The notes below the pieces were generated by a model, which saw only the letters and a program-made list of their open reading frames with translations, ran no database searches and was not told where the DNA came from. 64,000 nucleotides of DNA, taken from Rhizobium sp. 32-5/1 (GTDB lineage: Bacteria > Pseudomonadota > Alphaproteobacteria > Rhizobiales > Rhizobiaceae). Where the stretch lies: assembly GCF_029537235.1 (NCBI RefSeq), contig NZ_CP120639.1, forward strand, positions 682,001-746,000, written 5' to 3'. The position numbers were made by a program, and so were the translations under genes. Below, piece after piece: positions 1 to 9,283 of this stretch; the first letter of the stretch is position 1, and every line of letters starts with the position of its first letter.

Positions 1-659
1 TAAGCGAGTTCCCCGGTTGATGCGGGATAGGCCACGGCACTGCCGCCCTTCAATGCGACCATCGCCATACCTGTAGAAGGATACGTCTTTATATTAATAG
101 CGGACGCTCCGTCAGCTTCACATTTCTTCGATTCAAGTTCCAGCTGCTTTAGAAGGGCAGCCGCTTGGACAGTTGCAACCGGTTTTCCGCACAAGTCTGA
201 GGGGACCTGTATCTCCGCAGCGTGATCTTTCAACACCAAGACGCCGCTCACATTAGACCGGTAGACAACCATGTCCATGATCGCCTCTCGGTCAGGCGTA
301 TAAGACATGACGCCGATGCTCATATCGTAGTTGCCAGATTGGATTCCAGGGATCACTCCAGGCCATTGCATGTCGTCGAACTCAAACTTCACGTTCAGGA
401 TCGGTTCTATCGCGCGGACAAGATCGACCGCTTCACCTTTAAGCACTCCATTTTCAAGGAATATATTGGGCGGAACCTGCATTGGAGTTGCAACTTTGAC
501 GATGCCGGTCTCCTTGATTGAACTTGGAAGCATCGCAATAATTTCTTTGTTAGGTTGGGCGGCCTGTGCTCCGAACCCGACAAAGAGCGCAACCCCAAGG
601 CTCATAAGCGATAAGCGGGCGGCGGATTTCATGGCGAATGCGCTGTCGTACTTTCTCAT
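1..659 (-). CDS. Amino-acid ABC transporter substrate-binding protein (partial, runs off left edge)
   Basis: Reading the minus strand from the ATG at 659-657 gives about 219 residues without a stop up to the window edge, so the C-terminus is missing. The start has a GGGAAG-type ribosome site 5-10 bases upstream. An N-terminal signal peptide is visible (charged start, hydrophobic stretch LSLMSLGVALFVGFG, then AQA), followed by family 3 binding-protein sequence: VKVATPMQVPPN at the domain start, MQWPGVIPGIQSGNYD and SYTPDREAIMD. These match periplasmic binding proteins for polar amino acids, opines or related compounds; the ligand cannot be told. No permease or ATPase is in view; they may lie to the left. 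It is divergent from the racemase-family gene at 957, so the two may share control. Family assignment is firm, substrate unknown. Confidence 0.85.
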   Translation of the reverse strand, partial: MRKYDSAFAMKSAARLSLMSLGVALFVGFGAQAAQPNKEIIAMLPSSIKETGIVKVATPMQVPPNIFLENGVLKGEAVDLVRAIEPILNVKFEFDDMQWPGVIPGIQSGNYDMSIGVMSYTPDREAIMDMVVYRSNVSGVLVLKDHAAEIQVPSDLCGKPVATVQAAALLKQLELESKKCEADGASAINIKTYPSTGMAMVALKGGSAVAYPASTGELA

Positions 660-956
660 CGGCTTCCCTTTTTGGCCTTGGTCCAAACTTTCCTAGGCTC
701 TCTGCAGGTTCGCGCATTTCCTACTGTCCGCAATCACTACCTATTGTGATTTCAAAGCATAATGTATTGTTAAAGTATCACGCGAGTGCCCCGAGGGATT
801 GCACCGCATGAGCAATCCGCGCTGAGGCTTCAATCGGAGAGGATGACTCGAATTTATGTCGCCCCAGAACAATTTGCCTGCCCTGATTAGGAGCGATTGC
901 TCGCCTGCTCCAAGCTTGTCGGCCAGCGCTTTGGTGAGTGGGCCCGGAGCTGTGGA
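660..956. other. Divergent intergenic region, no clear gene
   Basis: About 300 bases between the binding-protein start at 659 and the racemase-family start at 957. It must hold both divergent promoters; an AT-rich stretch lies around 740-780. An open frame reads back on the minus strand near 778-945 but shows no family I recognise. Confidence 0.4.
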
Positions 957-1703
957 ATGAATGAACAGGCAGTCTCCAAATACGACAGATCGACATTCCA
1001 GTCTCGCGGAAGACCAGTATTCGGAACGACGCTCGGGATAATTATCCTAGATACGCGGTTTCGACGTTTCAATGGGGATATTGGTTTCGCGGGGTCGCTT
1101 CAGTTTCCGGTGCAGTATGCCATAGCGAAGGGTGTCGCTGATGGTGCAAAAATTAAGTCTGACCAGAGCTCGCTTCAAGTCTTCACCAAGGCCATCGACG
1201 AACTCGTTGCAGTTGGCGTTGACGGCATCGCAACGAGCTGCGGATTTCTAGCCGTTATGCAGCCACAATTGCAGGCGTACAGCCCCGTTCCGATTGCAAC
1301 TTCAAGCCTGCTCCAGATACCTCTGATCGAACGTATCCTGCCAGCTCACAAGCGCGTTGGAATTCTTACCGCCGATGCAGCCGCTCTTACGGAGGCCCAT
1401 CTTTGGGGGGCAGGTGTCTACAGTCCCGCGCCCGTCGTCGGTCTGCCAGGCGATAGTACCTTTTTAGTGAATATGCGTGATGGCAATACTGTCATAGACC
1501 GCCGAACGCAGGAACTTGAGGTCCTAGCTGCGGTGGAGGAGCTCGTGTCTAGCCACACCGATATCGGCGCCATACTGCTGGAGTGTACAAATCTTGCCCC
1601 CTACTCCGCAACAATTGAAGCCCGGTTTGGGCTTCCAGTATATGACATTATGACATTGCTCCACTGGTTCTACTCCGGATTGCGGCCACGACGATACGAG
1701 TAA
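957..1703 (+). CDS. Aspartate/glutamate/hydantoin racemase-superfamily protein
   Basis: A 248-residue protein. The frame is open from 897 but the ATG at 957 is preferred because GGAG lies about 8 bases upstream. The fold family is shown by two catalytic-cysteine motifs, GIATSCGF (around residue 100) and LLECTN (around residue 205), spaced as in two-cysteine racemases and maleate isomerase-like enzymes, plus the core GILTADAAALTE. Members interconvert amino-acid or hydantoin enantiomers, isomerise maleate or decarboxylate arylmalonates. Neighbours (amino-acid ABC binding protein, FAD hydroxylase, FMN monooxygenase operon) suggest a step in breakdown of a nitrogen-containing or aromatic compound. 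The substrate cannot be assigned from sequence. Cytoplasmic, no signal peptide. Confidence 0.8.
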   Translation: MNEQAVSKYDRSTFQSRGRPVFGTTLGIIILDTRFRRFNGDIGFAGSLQFPVQYAIAKGVADGAKIKSDQSSLQVFTKAIDELVAVGVDGIATSCGFLAVMQPQLQAYSPVPIATSSLLQIPLIERILPAHKRVGILTADAAALTEAHLWGAGVYSPAPVVGLPGDSTFLVNMRDGNTVIDRRTQELEVLAAVEELVSSHTDIGAILLECTNLAPYSATIEARFGLPVYDIMTLLHWFYSGLRPRRYE

Positions 1704-1744
1704 AAGCAGTATCCGGGCGTCCACATTATTCACGGTTGCTGTGC

Positions 1745-1895
1745 CAACAAGCCACGCACACCTGCCGCCTCGCCTTGCACACAGCGCCGAGAAAGGCGTG
1801 GCTAGCGTTCTCCATCAGATGCCAGCGGTCGGCGACTTGATCGGTATGCGGCAGAGCATGCGAGACGGCCTGGGCATAAACCCGCCCTCCTCCGT
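1745..1895 (-). pseudogene. ISL3-family transposase remnant
   Basis: The minus strand encodes a short stretch (VYAQAVSHALPHTDQ then VADRWHLMENASHAFL) that is the conserved middle of ISL3-family transposases. It is bounded upstream by an in-frame TAA and has no recognisable N- or C-terminal part, so only about 50 codons survive. No terminal repeats were found. It marks an old insertion between the racemase and hydroxylase genes. Confidence 0.75.
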
Positions 1896-2099
1896 CTTAT
1901 TGTCATCACCCCTTGTGATGGCAAGCCGATCACTGCAACCCCATAGTCTAAACTTGGAAGAACAGGATTGCTGTCTGTAGAACTACCAAGAAGATCGACC
2001 TATGGGCTTTCCGGCTGCGTTAGCGGGTAGTTTTGTTGGATCCACGGGTAGTCATTATGTCGCTTGAGTTCGACCACATTAGAACCCAGAGAGATCGCG

Positions 2100-3721
2100 A
2101 TGCAGAAGAAATATGAAGTTGTAATCGTCGGCGGTGGCCCCGTGGGGATGACTCTTGCTTATGATTTGGGCATGCGGGGTATCAGCTGCCTGGTGGTGGA
2201 TGACGGTCACCCCTCGCTCGCCAAAAAGGCGGGATCCTGTAACACGCGAACGATGGAGTACCTTCGTGCTCTCAATTTGTCGGAGAAAGTGAAGGCCGCC
2301 GCTCCCATCCCCCTGGCATCTCGCTTGATGTTGTCTTTGCTACCGGAATGGCAGGCAAGGAACTGCACCGTTTCTCAAACTGCTTAGGTTGGCAGCAAAC
2401 AAAGCAATCTCCGGAAAGAACACACATGATCTCTCAGAAAACCCTGAGAGACTTGGTGTGCCAGCAAACACAGCAAAATTTCTCTCAGGTCGATTTTCTA
2501 TTTGATGCCACCGGGGCGCTGGCAGCTCAGACACCTGATGGGGTTACCGTGGCGGTATCTACCAAAGAGGGTCGGCGGGACTTTGTGGCTGCGGACTTTC
2601 TTGTAGGTTGTGACGGCGGTGCAAGTTCTGTTCGGAAAGCCATGGGTGCCAAGTTTGAGGGAGAGGGCAGCACTGCTGGGAACCTCCGCCTTCTGTTTCA
2701 CTCACCCCAATTCTACGAAATGTCGACCCTGCGCCCGGCGCAACAAAACTGGATCGTTAATTCTGAGGTGAACGCGAGTTTTAGCGGCGGCCGCAGCTTT
2801 CGCGACGATGGCGATATCATTACAGCGACATTCTGGAACATCACTCCGGAGAAAAGTAGCGAAATCCTTGCAGACCCTGGCCCATATCTATGGGCTGCGG
2901 CGGGTTTCGAGTTCCCATTCACCTTCTCACATTCTGACTTCTGGGCGACACATAACCTTGTCGCAAATCGTTACAGGGAGGGCCGCGTTTTCATCGCTGG
3001 AGATGCTGCGCACCTTCATCCTCCAACGGGAGGTCTCGGCTTGAACACCGGAATGATGGACGCGTCCAATCTCGGCTGGAAGCTGGCTGCATACCTGCAG
3101 GGCTGGGCGGGCGAGGAACTGTTGGCCAGTTACGAGGTTGAGAGAAAATCGATTGGCAAACGCGTTGTCGCGCAAGCCAATCACAACTATCGCTCTGGCT
3201 TGCCATCTGATTTCTATGAGGCCGGACTGCTGGACGAAAGCAGTGAAGGTGAAGCTATCCGCACAAAGGTCGGCAAGCGGATTTTTCAGATGAAGAATGA
3301 CGAGTTTAATGCTCCAGGCTTGGTTCTGGGATATACGTACGCACCGTCGCCGGTCATTCTTGAAGATGGAACCCCTCCCGAGCCGGAAACAGTTGTCGAT
3401 TTTGCACCTTCCGCGCGCCCGGGCAACCGACTGCCTCATTCCGTCGACGGAGATGGTGTGCCAGTATATGACCGACTTTCCAAAGGGCTATCACTCATCA
3501 TTACAGGCGAGGACACCTCGGCCGGAACGCAACTCGCAAGTGAGGCCCGCGCTCTGCGAATCCCATTCGAAGTCATCGAACTTCCGGAGGCGACCCGGCC
3601 TTTGTATGGAGCGAAGCTTCTTCTCGTTCGGCCTGACGAGCACGTTGCATGGCGCGGGGATGCACTACCGAATCCACCATCGACGATACTAACCAAAGCG
3701 GTTGGCCTGACGGTCCTCTAA
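2100..3721 (+). CDS. FAD-dependent aromatic hydroxylase (PheA/TfdB/MhpA family), frameshifted
   Basis: Two overlapping frames make one protein of about 540 residues. The N-terminal part, from ATG 2100 behind AGAGAG, has the Rossmann FAD motif VVIVGGGPVGMTLA. The second part resumes near 2303 and carries the DG motif VGCDGGAS and the second FAD motif FIAGDAAHLHPPTGGLGLNTG, ending at 3721. The shift equals one missing base around 2295-2303; restoring it joins KVKAAA to a typical LDVVFATGM segment. The enzyme class hydroxylates phenols or other aromatic rings using NAD(P)H and O2. Its C-terminal thioredoxin-like region looks complete. It precedes the ribB-like gene by about 100 bases on the same strand. 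Substrate unknown; functional only if the frameshift is a read error. Confidence 0.8.
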
Positions 3722-3828
3722 AGCCCGGCGGCTACGCCGCAATGCCAGACGAGATTATTGGCTCTGCCGATGAGGATACGGGAAACCAGCTACACGTTAG
3801 CTTTTCCTCAACATGAAAAGGTTCTGAA

Positions 3829-4962
3829 TTGCTTCATATGGAAATCGCCGATGCCGACAGGCGGGTGTACAATCAAATGCGTGTCGTCGAGGCCATCCGT
3901 GCCTTCGAAGCTGGAGAAATCGTCGTCGTCACCGATGACGACGACCGAGAGAACGAGGGCGACTTGATCGTTGCTTCGGTCCATTGCACGCCAGAAAAGA
4001 TGGCATTTATCGTGCGCCACACGTCCGGTATCGTGTGCACGCCGATGCCGCGCGAAGAAGCGAGGCGGCTGAACCTCAGCGCCATGGTGGCTGAGAATGA
4101 CAGCGCTCATACGACGGCGTTCACCGTCAGCGTCGACTTCAAGCACGGCACCACGACTGGCATTTCAGCCGCCGATCGCACACTGACGGTGCGCAACCTC
4201 GCCAACCCGAATGTCGGCCCATCCGATTTCCTCCGTCCTGGCCACATCTTTCCGCTGATTTCCCGAGAGGGAGGCGTGCTGATGCGCTCAGGGCATACGG
4301 AGGCGGCGGTCGATCTCTGTAGGCTGGCGAACCTGCCGCCGATCGGCGTTATCTCCGAACTTGTGAACGACGACGGCACAGTGACGTGCGGACCGCAGGT
4401 GACGGCATTTGCGGAAAAGCACGGCCTGAAGCAGGTCTCGGTTGCTGACCTGATCGCCTATCGTCAGCGCAAGGAAACGCTGATCGAGCTGCAGTCGCAT
4501 TTCGATATCGTCACCCCAGCCGGTCCAGCCACGGCGCATGCCTATTCGCTGCCGTGGGACCCGATGCAACATATTGCCGTGATCTTTGGTGACATCCGTG
4601 ACGGCGTCAACATCCCGGTCCGCCTGCACCTGGAAGACGTTGCGCAGGACGTGTTTGGCACGACGAGGTCGATCGATCGCTATATGGACATCATCGAGAA
4701 GGAAGGCCGCGGCATCATCATCTACCTGCGCGAAGGTTCGGTTGGTGTCGGCAAGACCGATACCGGCAGACAGGCGCGACAGCGCAAAGAAGGCCATGCG
4801 GAGGCACAGACGCGCGAAAGCGAATGGTTGGAAATCGGCCTGGGAGCGCAGATCCTTAAGGATCTCGGCGTGTCATCGATCAAGTTACTGACCCGCAGTG
4901 AACGCCATTATGTCGGCCTCGAAGGGTTTGGTATCGAGATCACCGAGACGATCAGATGGTAA
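3829..4962 (+). CDS. ribB: 3,4-dihydroxy-2-butanone-4-phosphate synthase with degenerate GTP cyclohydrolase II domain
   Basis: A 377-residue RibBA-like protein. TTG at 3829 has AAAAGG 7 bases upstream, while ATG 3838 or 3874 are alternatives. The RibB domain (residues 15-215) is intact: DDDRENEGD for Mg/ribulose-5-phosphate binding, HTSGIVC, GHTEAAVDL and the C-terminal glutamate region. The second domain (from about 225) aligns with GTP cyclohydrolase II but the zinc cysteines are gone: the usual ECLTGDVFGS and RCDCG positions read EDVAQDVFGT and RSIDR. It should make dihydroxybutanone phosphate for riboflavin but not open GTP; this degenerate form is known in alphaproteobacterial RibBA proteins. 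Placement among FAD/FMN monooxygenases suggests a dedicated flavin supply gene. Confidence 0.9.
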   Translation: MLHMEIADADRRVYNQMRVVEAIRAFEAGEIVVVTDDDDRENEGDLIVASVHCTPEKMAFIVRHTSGIVCTPMPREEARRLNLSAMVAENDSAHTTAFTVSVDFKHGTTTGISAADRTLTVRNLANPNVGPSDFLRPGHIFPLISREGGVLMRSGHTEAAVDLCRLANLPPIGVISELVNDDGTVTCGPQVTAFAEKHGLKQVSVADLIAYRQRKETLIELQSHFDIVTPAGPATAHAYSLPWDPMQHIAVIFGDIRDGVNIPVRLHLEDVAQDVFGTTRSIDRYMDIIEKEGRGIIIYLREGSVGVGKTDTGRQARQRKEGHAEAQTRESEWLEIGLGAQILKDLGVSSIKLLTRSERHYVGLEGFGIEITETIRW

Positions 4963-5541
4963 AGAGATACACTCGTCTTGAAGAATAATGATCGGGTTCG
5001 TAATTAAGGCTCGTGGCACCGGCTTATCCTAACCGCCGCGCCCTCATCGGTGACCGCGGCAGCACATTGCGGCCACTGAAAGATTTCGCACTCTGCCCCC
5101 TGTCCACGACCTGCAATAAACGCCGTCGAGGATGATCGGATGAACCTGAATCAAGTCACTGTCACGATGCCCGACCTCGACGAGGGGTGGCATTTTACTG
5201 TGCTATGGGACTAGAGCAGGTCCTGTGTTCGAGGAATCGATTGTGAGGTGCCTGGCTGCTCCGAAGCTGCTTCAACATCCACAGCAAGGCGATGGATGAT
5301 GGCGCAGGCCTTGAGCGATGATTTACGGATTGAATTCTCGATTCTGAAATGCCTCTTCCAATGACGTAGGCGACCCATTGGATCCCTGTGACCCGCAAAA
5401 GCCTTCGCAATCTTGTTTGATCGGTAGCGTGACCAACTGAACGGCCGCAGGCCGTTCCCGGCTCCCGGACGTTGTTGGAACTGAACGTTCCGTTCAATTG
5501 CTAGAAGGGGTCAAAGTTAAACAGGCAAAATCAGACTGGTA
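4963..5541. other. Convergent intergenic region with a TetR-type palindrome
   Basis: About 580 bases between two convergent genes with no family match in any frame. The only structure seen is the inverted repeat TGAACGTTCCGTTCA at 5482-5496 (6-base arms), resembling operators of TetR-type repressors, but no TetR gene is next to it. Confidence 0.35.
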
Positions 5542-6021
5542 TCAACTGTCCCCCGTCGAAGAGGCTTCCCCTACGTAGATAAGCGGAGGGGTTCCCGAAA
5601 AGCCAGCATGGGTAACCTCGCCGACGAATATTGCGTGTGTGCCAGCCAGTATGCGACTGGTAACGCGAAATTCCAGCTGCGCCGAGGCGCCATCTATCAA
5701 GGGCGCCCCTGTTTCACCAGCTGACCATTTCACCTGTGCGAACTTGTCGATACCAGGTTTCGAAAACACTCCGACGACCTGCCCTTGGTCGTGTGCCAAG
5801 ATGCTGACGCCAAGCCTGTCCCCTGAGAACAGCTTATCATAGGTGGATGACGTAGCCTTCACACACACCATCACCATCGGGGGATCGAGAGATACACTGC
5901 AAAAAGCGTTTACAGCCAGCCCAAAAGGCGAGCCATCGACGGAGGTACTGACAATGGTAACGCCAGTGGGAAAGCTCCGATGGAACCCCTTCAATGCATC
6001 CGTAAGTTCAATTCCGGTCAC
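5542..6021 (-). CDS. Flavin reductase (HpaC-like), reductase component of a two-component monooxygenase
   Basis: A 159-residue protein of the flavin reductase-like FMN-binding split-barrel family. Typical features are FPTGVTIVST near residue 17, GLAVNAFCSVSLDPPMV around 35-50 and the C-terminal THAIFVGEV segment. It reduces FMN or FAD with NAD(P)H and hands the reduced flavin to a partner oxygenase. It is the last gene of the minus operon whose second gene is a luciferase-like monooxygenase, the obvious partner. Length is normal for the family. Confidence 0.9.
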   Translation of the reverse strand: MTGIELTDALKGFHRSFPTGVTIVSTSVDGSPFGLAVNAFCSVSLDPPMVMVCVKATSSTYDKLFSGDRLGVSILAHDQGQVVGVFSKPGIDKFAQVKWSAGETGAPLIDGASAQLEFRVTSRILAGTHAIFVGEVTHAGFSGTPPLIYVGEASSTGDS

Positions 6022-6091
6022 GTCGACACCCTTCCTAGGCAGAATGCAGTTATCCTTGGAGCCATCTTTCCAGTGACATACCCGTCGCTTC

Positions 6092-6379
6092 TCAGAGAGG
6101 AAACCAAACCCTGTCAGTCGGAATCTCCGAGCCCCTTAGCCGCGCCAGTTCGTCAATCAGAGGGCGCGCTTCTGTAAGGAAGTTCTGAAAACCTTCCTCA
6201 CTTTCCCATTCGTCGATATCGAGGATGTCGTCGCCGTTGTAGTAGCGCTTGTGGCTGATGACACCGTGCTTTTTGAGAAGCGTGCCAAGCGCTTGGCTCA
6301 GGTCTGGACGTGCACTTGCAACCTCGCGGATTTTCTCTACCGACGTACCCTTGATCGAGACAACGACTGTCACACTCAT
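6092..6379 (-). CDS. Small hypothetical protein of the catabolic operon
   Basis: A 95-residue protein in the minus operon, 27 bases after the SnoaL-like gene and 70 bases before the flavin reductase gene. The start is VTVVVSIKGTS, a beta strand typical of dimeric alpha/beta-barrel (antibiotic biosynthesis monooxygenase-like) proteins, followed by HKRYYNGDDILDIDEWES and a helix. That fold assignment is tentative. Such small proteins often act as heme- or cofactor-free oxygenases or isomerases. It is probably co-expressed with the neighbouring oxidoreductases. Confidence 0.65.
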   Translation of the reverse strand: MSVTVVVSIKGTSVEKIREVASARPDLSQALGTLLKKHGVISHKRYYNGDDILDIDEWESEEGFQNFLTEARPLIDELARLRGSEIPTDRVWFPL

Positions 6380-6405
6380 GTTTATTCTCCAGCTGCTATT
6401 CGAGA

Positions 6406-6801
6406 TTAGATTGGAAAAACGCTCATGCCATGCAGGACATCAGAATTTTGCCAACTGCTCCAGTCTTCAGCGATTTTACCGCCAGACAAACGGCTTATCG
6501 TTATTCCGCTCACCCTGACCGTTCTTCCAGTGGGGGGCACATTCATAAATTTTCCCAAGTGGGTGCCTTGAGATTCCCAGCGATAGGCGATCTTGGCCGT
6601 GTCTTCGACAACGTCCAGGATCGCGGTCTTTAAATCGGGAAATGCAAGAGCCCTCTCGCGGATGATAGTGAGGAATTCCCTCCGGCTAATGTCAGCCTGA
6701 GGAGAATGCCGGACGTAATCCGCAGTAAAATAGTTCTCCAGATCTGAAGCAGCGTCTTTCTCAAAGGCTGCCCAAAACCCGCGTATCAGTTCTTCTGCCA
6801 T
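6406..6801 (-). CDS. SnoaL-like ester cyclase/NTF2-fold protein
   Basis: A 131-residue protein with the SnoaL pattern: an N-terminal helix GFWAAFEKD, then YFTADYVRHSP, the central R-REFLTIIRERALAFPD and the C-terminal strands PPTGRTVRVSGITISRLSGGKI followed by EDWSSWQN. Family members catalyse cyclisation, hydration or isomerisation of small aromatic or polyketide molecules; many have no known substrate. It lies 33 bases after the luciferase-like monooxygenase gene in the same operon, so it probably acts on the oxygenated product. Confidence 0.85.
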   Translation of the reverse strand: MAEELIRGFWAAFEKDAASDLENYFTADYVRHSPQADISRREFLTIIRERALAFPDLKTAILDVVEDTAKIAYRWESQGTHLGKFMNVPPTGRTVRVSGITISRLSGGKIAEDWSSWQNSDVLHGMSVFPI

Positions 6802-6834
6802 TGCTTCGCACCTAACATCGATCGCAACCGTCCA

Positions 6835-8157
6835 TTACGGTTCAAGTGGTTTCCTAAGCTCTTCGATATGAGCTGTACGGATATCGACCACCCCGGTATC
6901 CGCCAATCGGACGGTCGGACGCGCCAGCGGTTCCTCGACCCTTGCACCGTACTCACTGGTCGTATTCCACGCCTGCGATTTGCTTTGATCCCAGATGGGC
7001 TTCCCACCAGGTGCGCGAAACCGCGGCATGACTTCTTCCGCGAAGATTGTCATGTTTTTCCGTGTCAGCCAGGCCGGTGCGGTCCAGCCGTCACAGTTGA
7101 CAACAAGTCGCCCTGCCCCCATTGCGGAGGTCAGCTCTTCGATTTGCTCTGCGACAGTGTCGGGTGAGCCGCAGATTATAGAGCGGTCGGCGAGGGCTTC
7201 GGCGAACGTCGTTTCGGAAATCTCTTTAGCTCGATATCCGCCACTCAGCATTCCGCGAAGCGACTGTGAAGTAACATGGCCGGGCGGGAAGGAATCGTGG
7301 AATGGCGAGCCAAAGGAGTTTTGAAGCATCGACATGAAATGAGCCTCGACCTCAAGCTGTGCCTGTTTGTCAGTTTCAGCCACATGAACCGTGGCGGTGG
7401 CGACGATCTGAGTTGGATCAGCCGTATATCCAGCCTCCTCGCACATATCGCGAAACGTCTTGATGTTTCGGAGAAGGATCGGAAGCGGTACGAGGATGGC
7501 CAGATAAGTGTAATGGTTGTCGGCCGCGAACTTCAGCGAGTCTTTCGACCCTACTGCGGGTACCCAAATCTCTGGATGCGGCTTTTGAAGAGGCTTCGGC
7601 CACAAGTTCGCATAAGGCACCTTGAAGAACTTGCCGTCCCATTCGAACGGCCCTTCTTCCGTGAAGGCCTTCTTCATGAGATCGTGGCCTTCGCGCAGAC
7701 GTTCACGTGCATGTGTCGGATCAATACCGAGTGCGTGATAATTGGGCCCAATACCGACCGGCATGCCGAAGAAATATCGTCCGCGAGACACATAGTCCAG
7801 CGCAGCGACCTCTTCCGCATATCTCATCGGTGAAAGGTAAGTGTTCATGATAGGACCGACGGCCCCTACCCGGATGTTTTTAGTCCGCGCCGCCAGCGCG
7901 GTTGTCATGACGATTGACTGACCTGCCACAGCGTTTGGACCACCGTGCTGCTCGAGAACAAGGAGGCCATCGAAGCCCAGTTGTTCACCCAGCACCATGT
8001 TATCCAGGAAGTCTTCGATAACTCTTTGCCCGCGGATCGGATCGAAATATTTGGTTGAAGTGTTGATGAAGATGGACTTCGACAGATTTTCACGGCGCGG
8101 AATGAAGCTGTATTTACCGCCATTGTTGAGGTAGAATTCTAACTTATTCATGATCAC
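6835..8157 (-). CDS. Luciferase-like (LLM class) FMN-dependent monooxygenase
   Basis: A 440-residue bacterial-luciferase-family protein. It starts with GTG at 8157, whose last two bases overlap the TGA of the upstream hydrolase (GTGA), so translation is likely coupled; an internal ATG is at codon 3. Typical features are LGFDGLLVLEQHGG near residue 60, the GRYFFGMPVGIGPNYHALG loop, the PHPEIWVPAVGS strand and the C-terminal DRSIICGSPDTVAEQIEEL. It uses reduced FMN from a reductase, here most likely the operon's own flavin reductase at 5542. Reaction could be hydroxylation, Baeyer-Villiger or ring cleavage; the substrate is not readable from sequence. Confidence 0.9.
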   Translation of the reverse strand: MIMNKLEFYLNNGGKYSFIPRRENLSKSIFINTSTKYFDPIRGQRVIEDFLDNMVLGEQLGFDGLLVLEQHGGPNAVAGQSIVMTTALAARTKNIRVGAVGPIMNTYLSPMRYAEEVAALDYVSRGRYFFGMPVGIGPNYHALGIDPTHARERLREGHDLMKKAFTEEGPFEWDGKFFKVPYANLWPKPLQKPHPEIWVPAVGSKDSLKFAADNHYTYLAILVPLPILLRNIKTFRDMCEEAGYTADPTQIVATATVHVAETDKQAQLEVEAHFMSMLQNSFGSPFHDSFPPGHVTSQSLRGMLSGGYRAKEISETTFAEALADRSIICGSPDTVAEQIEELTSAMGAGRLVVNCDGWTAPAWLTRKNMTIFAEEVMPRFRAPGGKPIWDQSKSQAWNTTSEYGARVEEPLARPTVRLADTGVVDIRTAHIEELRKPLEP

Positions 8158-8996
8158 GCCTCGGGGTGTCGATTAACAAATTCAGCGATGAGGCTTGCTA
8201 GCGCCTCCGGCTCTTGTACGTAGGGGACATGGGATGTCGTGCGCGTCGCACCACGTATTTTGGCGGTTTCTGCGCCTGGAATCAGATCGGCATATCGCAA
8301 TGCGACATCGGCATTCATGATGCGATCTTCATCGACCGTGATAACCTGGGTCGGTGTGCGAACGCGTGCCAACCGGCGCTCAAGACGGGGATCGTAGCGC
8401 GGGTTCCACATCAAGCGAGCCTGGGCGGTGAGTTCCGCGTAGTCATGCACCAGCTGTTCAACGCGTTCGTCGCCCTCCAGATACTCCGGAAATGCGTGAG
8501 CCTCTCCGTTGAACACCCGCTCCAACGCCTCTTCACCGGTCTGCCTGAAAGGATCATTCAGCAAACTGCCGCGAAGTCCCGCGGGCGTTATCAATTGTAA
8601 GCTCAAGAGCCTTCTTGAAAAGAAGACTGCGTAATGAGCAGCCATCCAACCGCCTAAAGAGTGTCCAACAAGGTGGAAGCGGTCGAGCCCGAGTTCATCG
8701 AAAAACTGCTCGTAGTGCAGGTTGATGTCATCAAAATCTTCAAGCCACTCCGGCATCGGAGTATCGCCGAAGCCAGGGTGCTCGGGAACAATGACATCGG
8801 CATAAGTAGCCATTGCATCGTAAAAAGGCAGCCACCGTCGCGTCAGACCCGCGCCGTGGAAATAAACTACTGGCGCGCCGCTTCCCTTGCGTCGGTATGC
8901 AACGTCGACGCCGGCAACATTCAGCTTTTCGGGTTCCGTATAAAATGCCCAGGACTTCACTTCGATCACCTTGCCTTCTTTCAAACGCCCTGTCAT
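8154..8996 (-). CDS. Alpha/beta hydrolase, first gene of the catabolic operon
   Basis: A 280-residue alpha/beta hydrolase. The oxyanion region is VVYFHGAGL (around residue 45), the nucleophile elbow is VGHSLGGW (Ser near 117), an acidic residue lies in VITVDEDRIM (around 225) and the catalytic His in TTSHVPYVQEPE near the C-terminus, so the triad looks complete. Likely hydrolyses an ester, lactone or C-C bond produced by the monooxygenases. It leads a five-gene minus operon (8996 to 5542) and overlaps the next gene by GTGA. The promoter should lie in 8997-9090. Resemblance to Rut-type sets (LLM oxygenase, flavin reductase, hydrolase) is only at family level. Confidence 0.9.
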   Translation of the reverse strand: MTGRLKEGKVIEVKSWAFYTEPEKLNVAGVDVAYRRKGSGAPVVYFHGAGLTRRWLPFYDAMATYADVIVPEHPGFGDTPMPEWLEDFDDINLHYEQFFDELGLDRFHLVGHSLGGWMAAHYAVFFSRRLLSLQLITPAGLRGSLLNDPFRQTGEEALERVFNGEAHAFPEYLEGDERVEQLVHDYAELTAQARLMWNPRYDPRLERRLARVRTPTQVITVDEDRIMNADVALRYADLIPGAETAKIRGATRTTSHVPYVQEPEALASLIAEFVNRHPEA

Positions 8997-9283
8997 CCAC
9001 AGTGCACTATTCGGTCATCTTGCGAATGAGGAGTTGTCCCAATGTATGGTCATTGAGCGGCCGCGAACATCACAGTAAACAATGACATGACCTGCTCAAT
9101 GCCCGAATATGAGGCGGCGCTACAGGAAAACGTCCGATGCCCAAATAGCTTTGACAAAGCGACATTACCGAAGAAAACGGTCTCGCGGTCGACCGTAATG
9201 AATATTGCACCATCCCCAAGGCTCTGCGCTGGTGCAGACCGATCCAACCTATCTCGAACGCGAATCCGTGCTGATGCTCACTC

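Noticed and set aside
957..8996. Identification as a pyrimidine (Rut) or nicotinate degradation locus
   Set aside because: Only families are shared (LLM oxygenase, flavin reductase, hydrolase; racemase superfamily); key genes such as rutB/rutC or nicotinate hydroxylase are absent.
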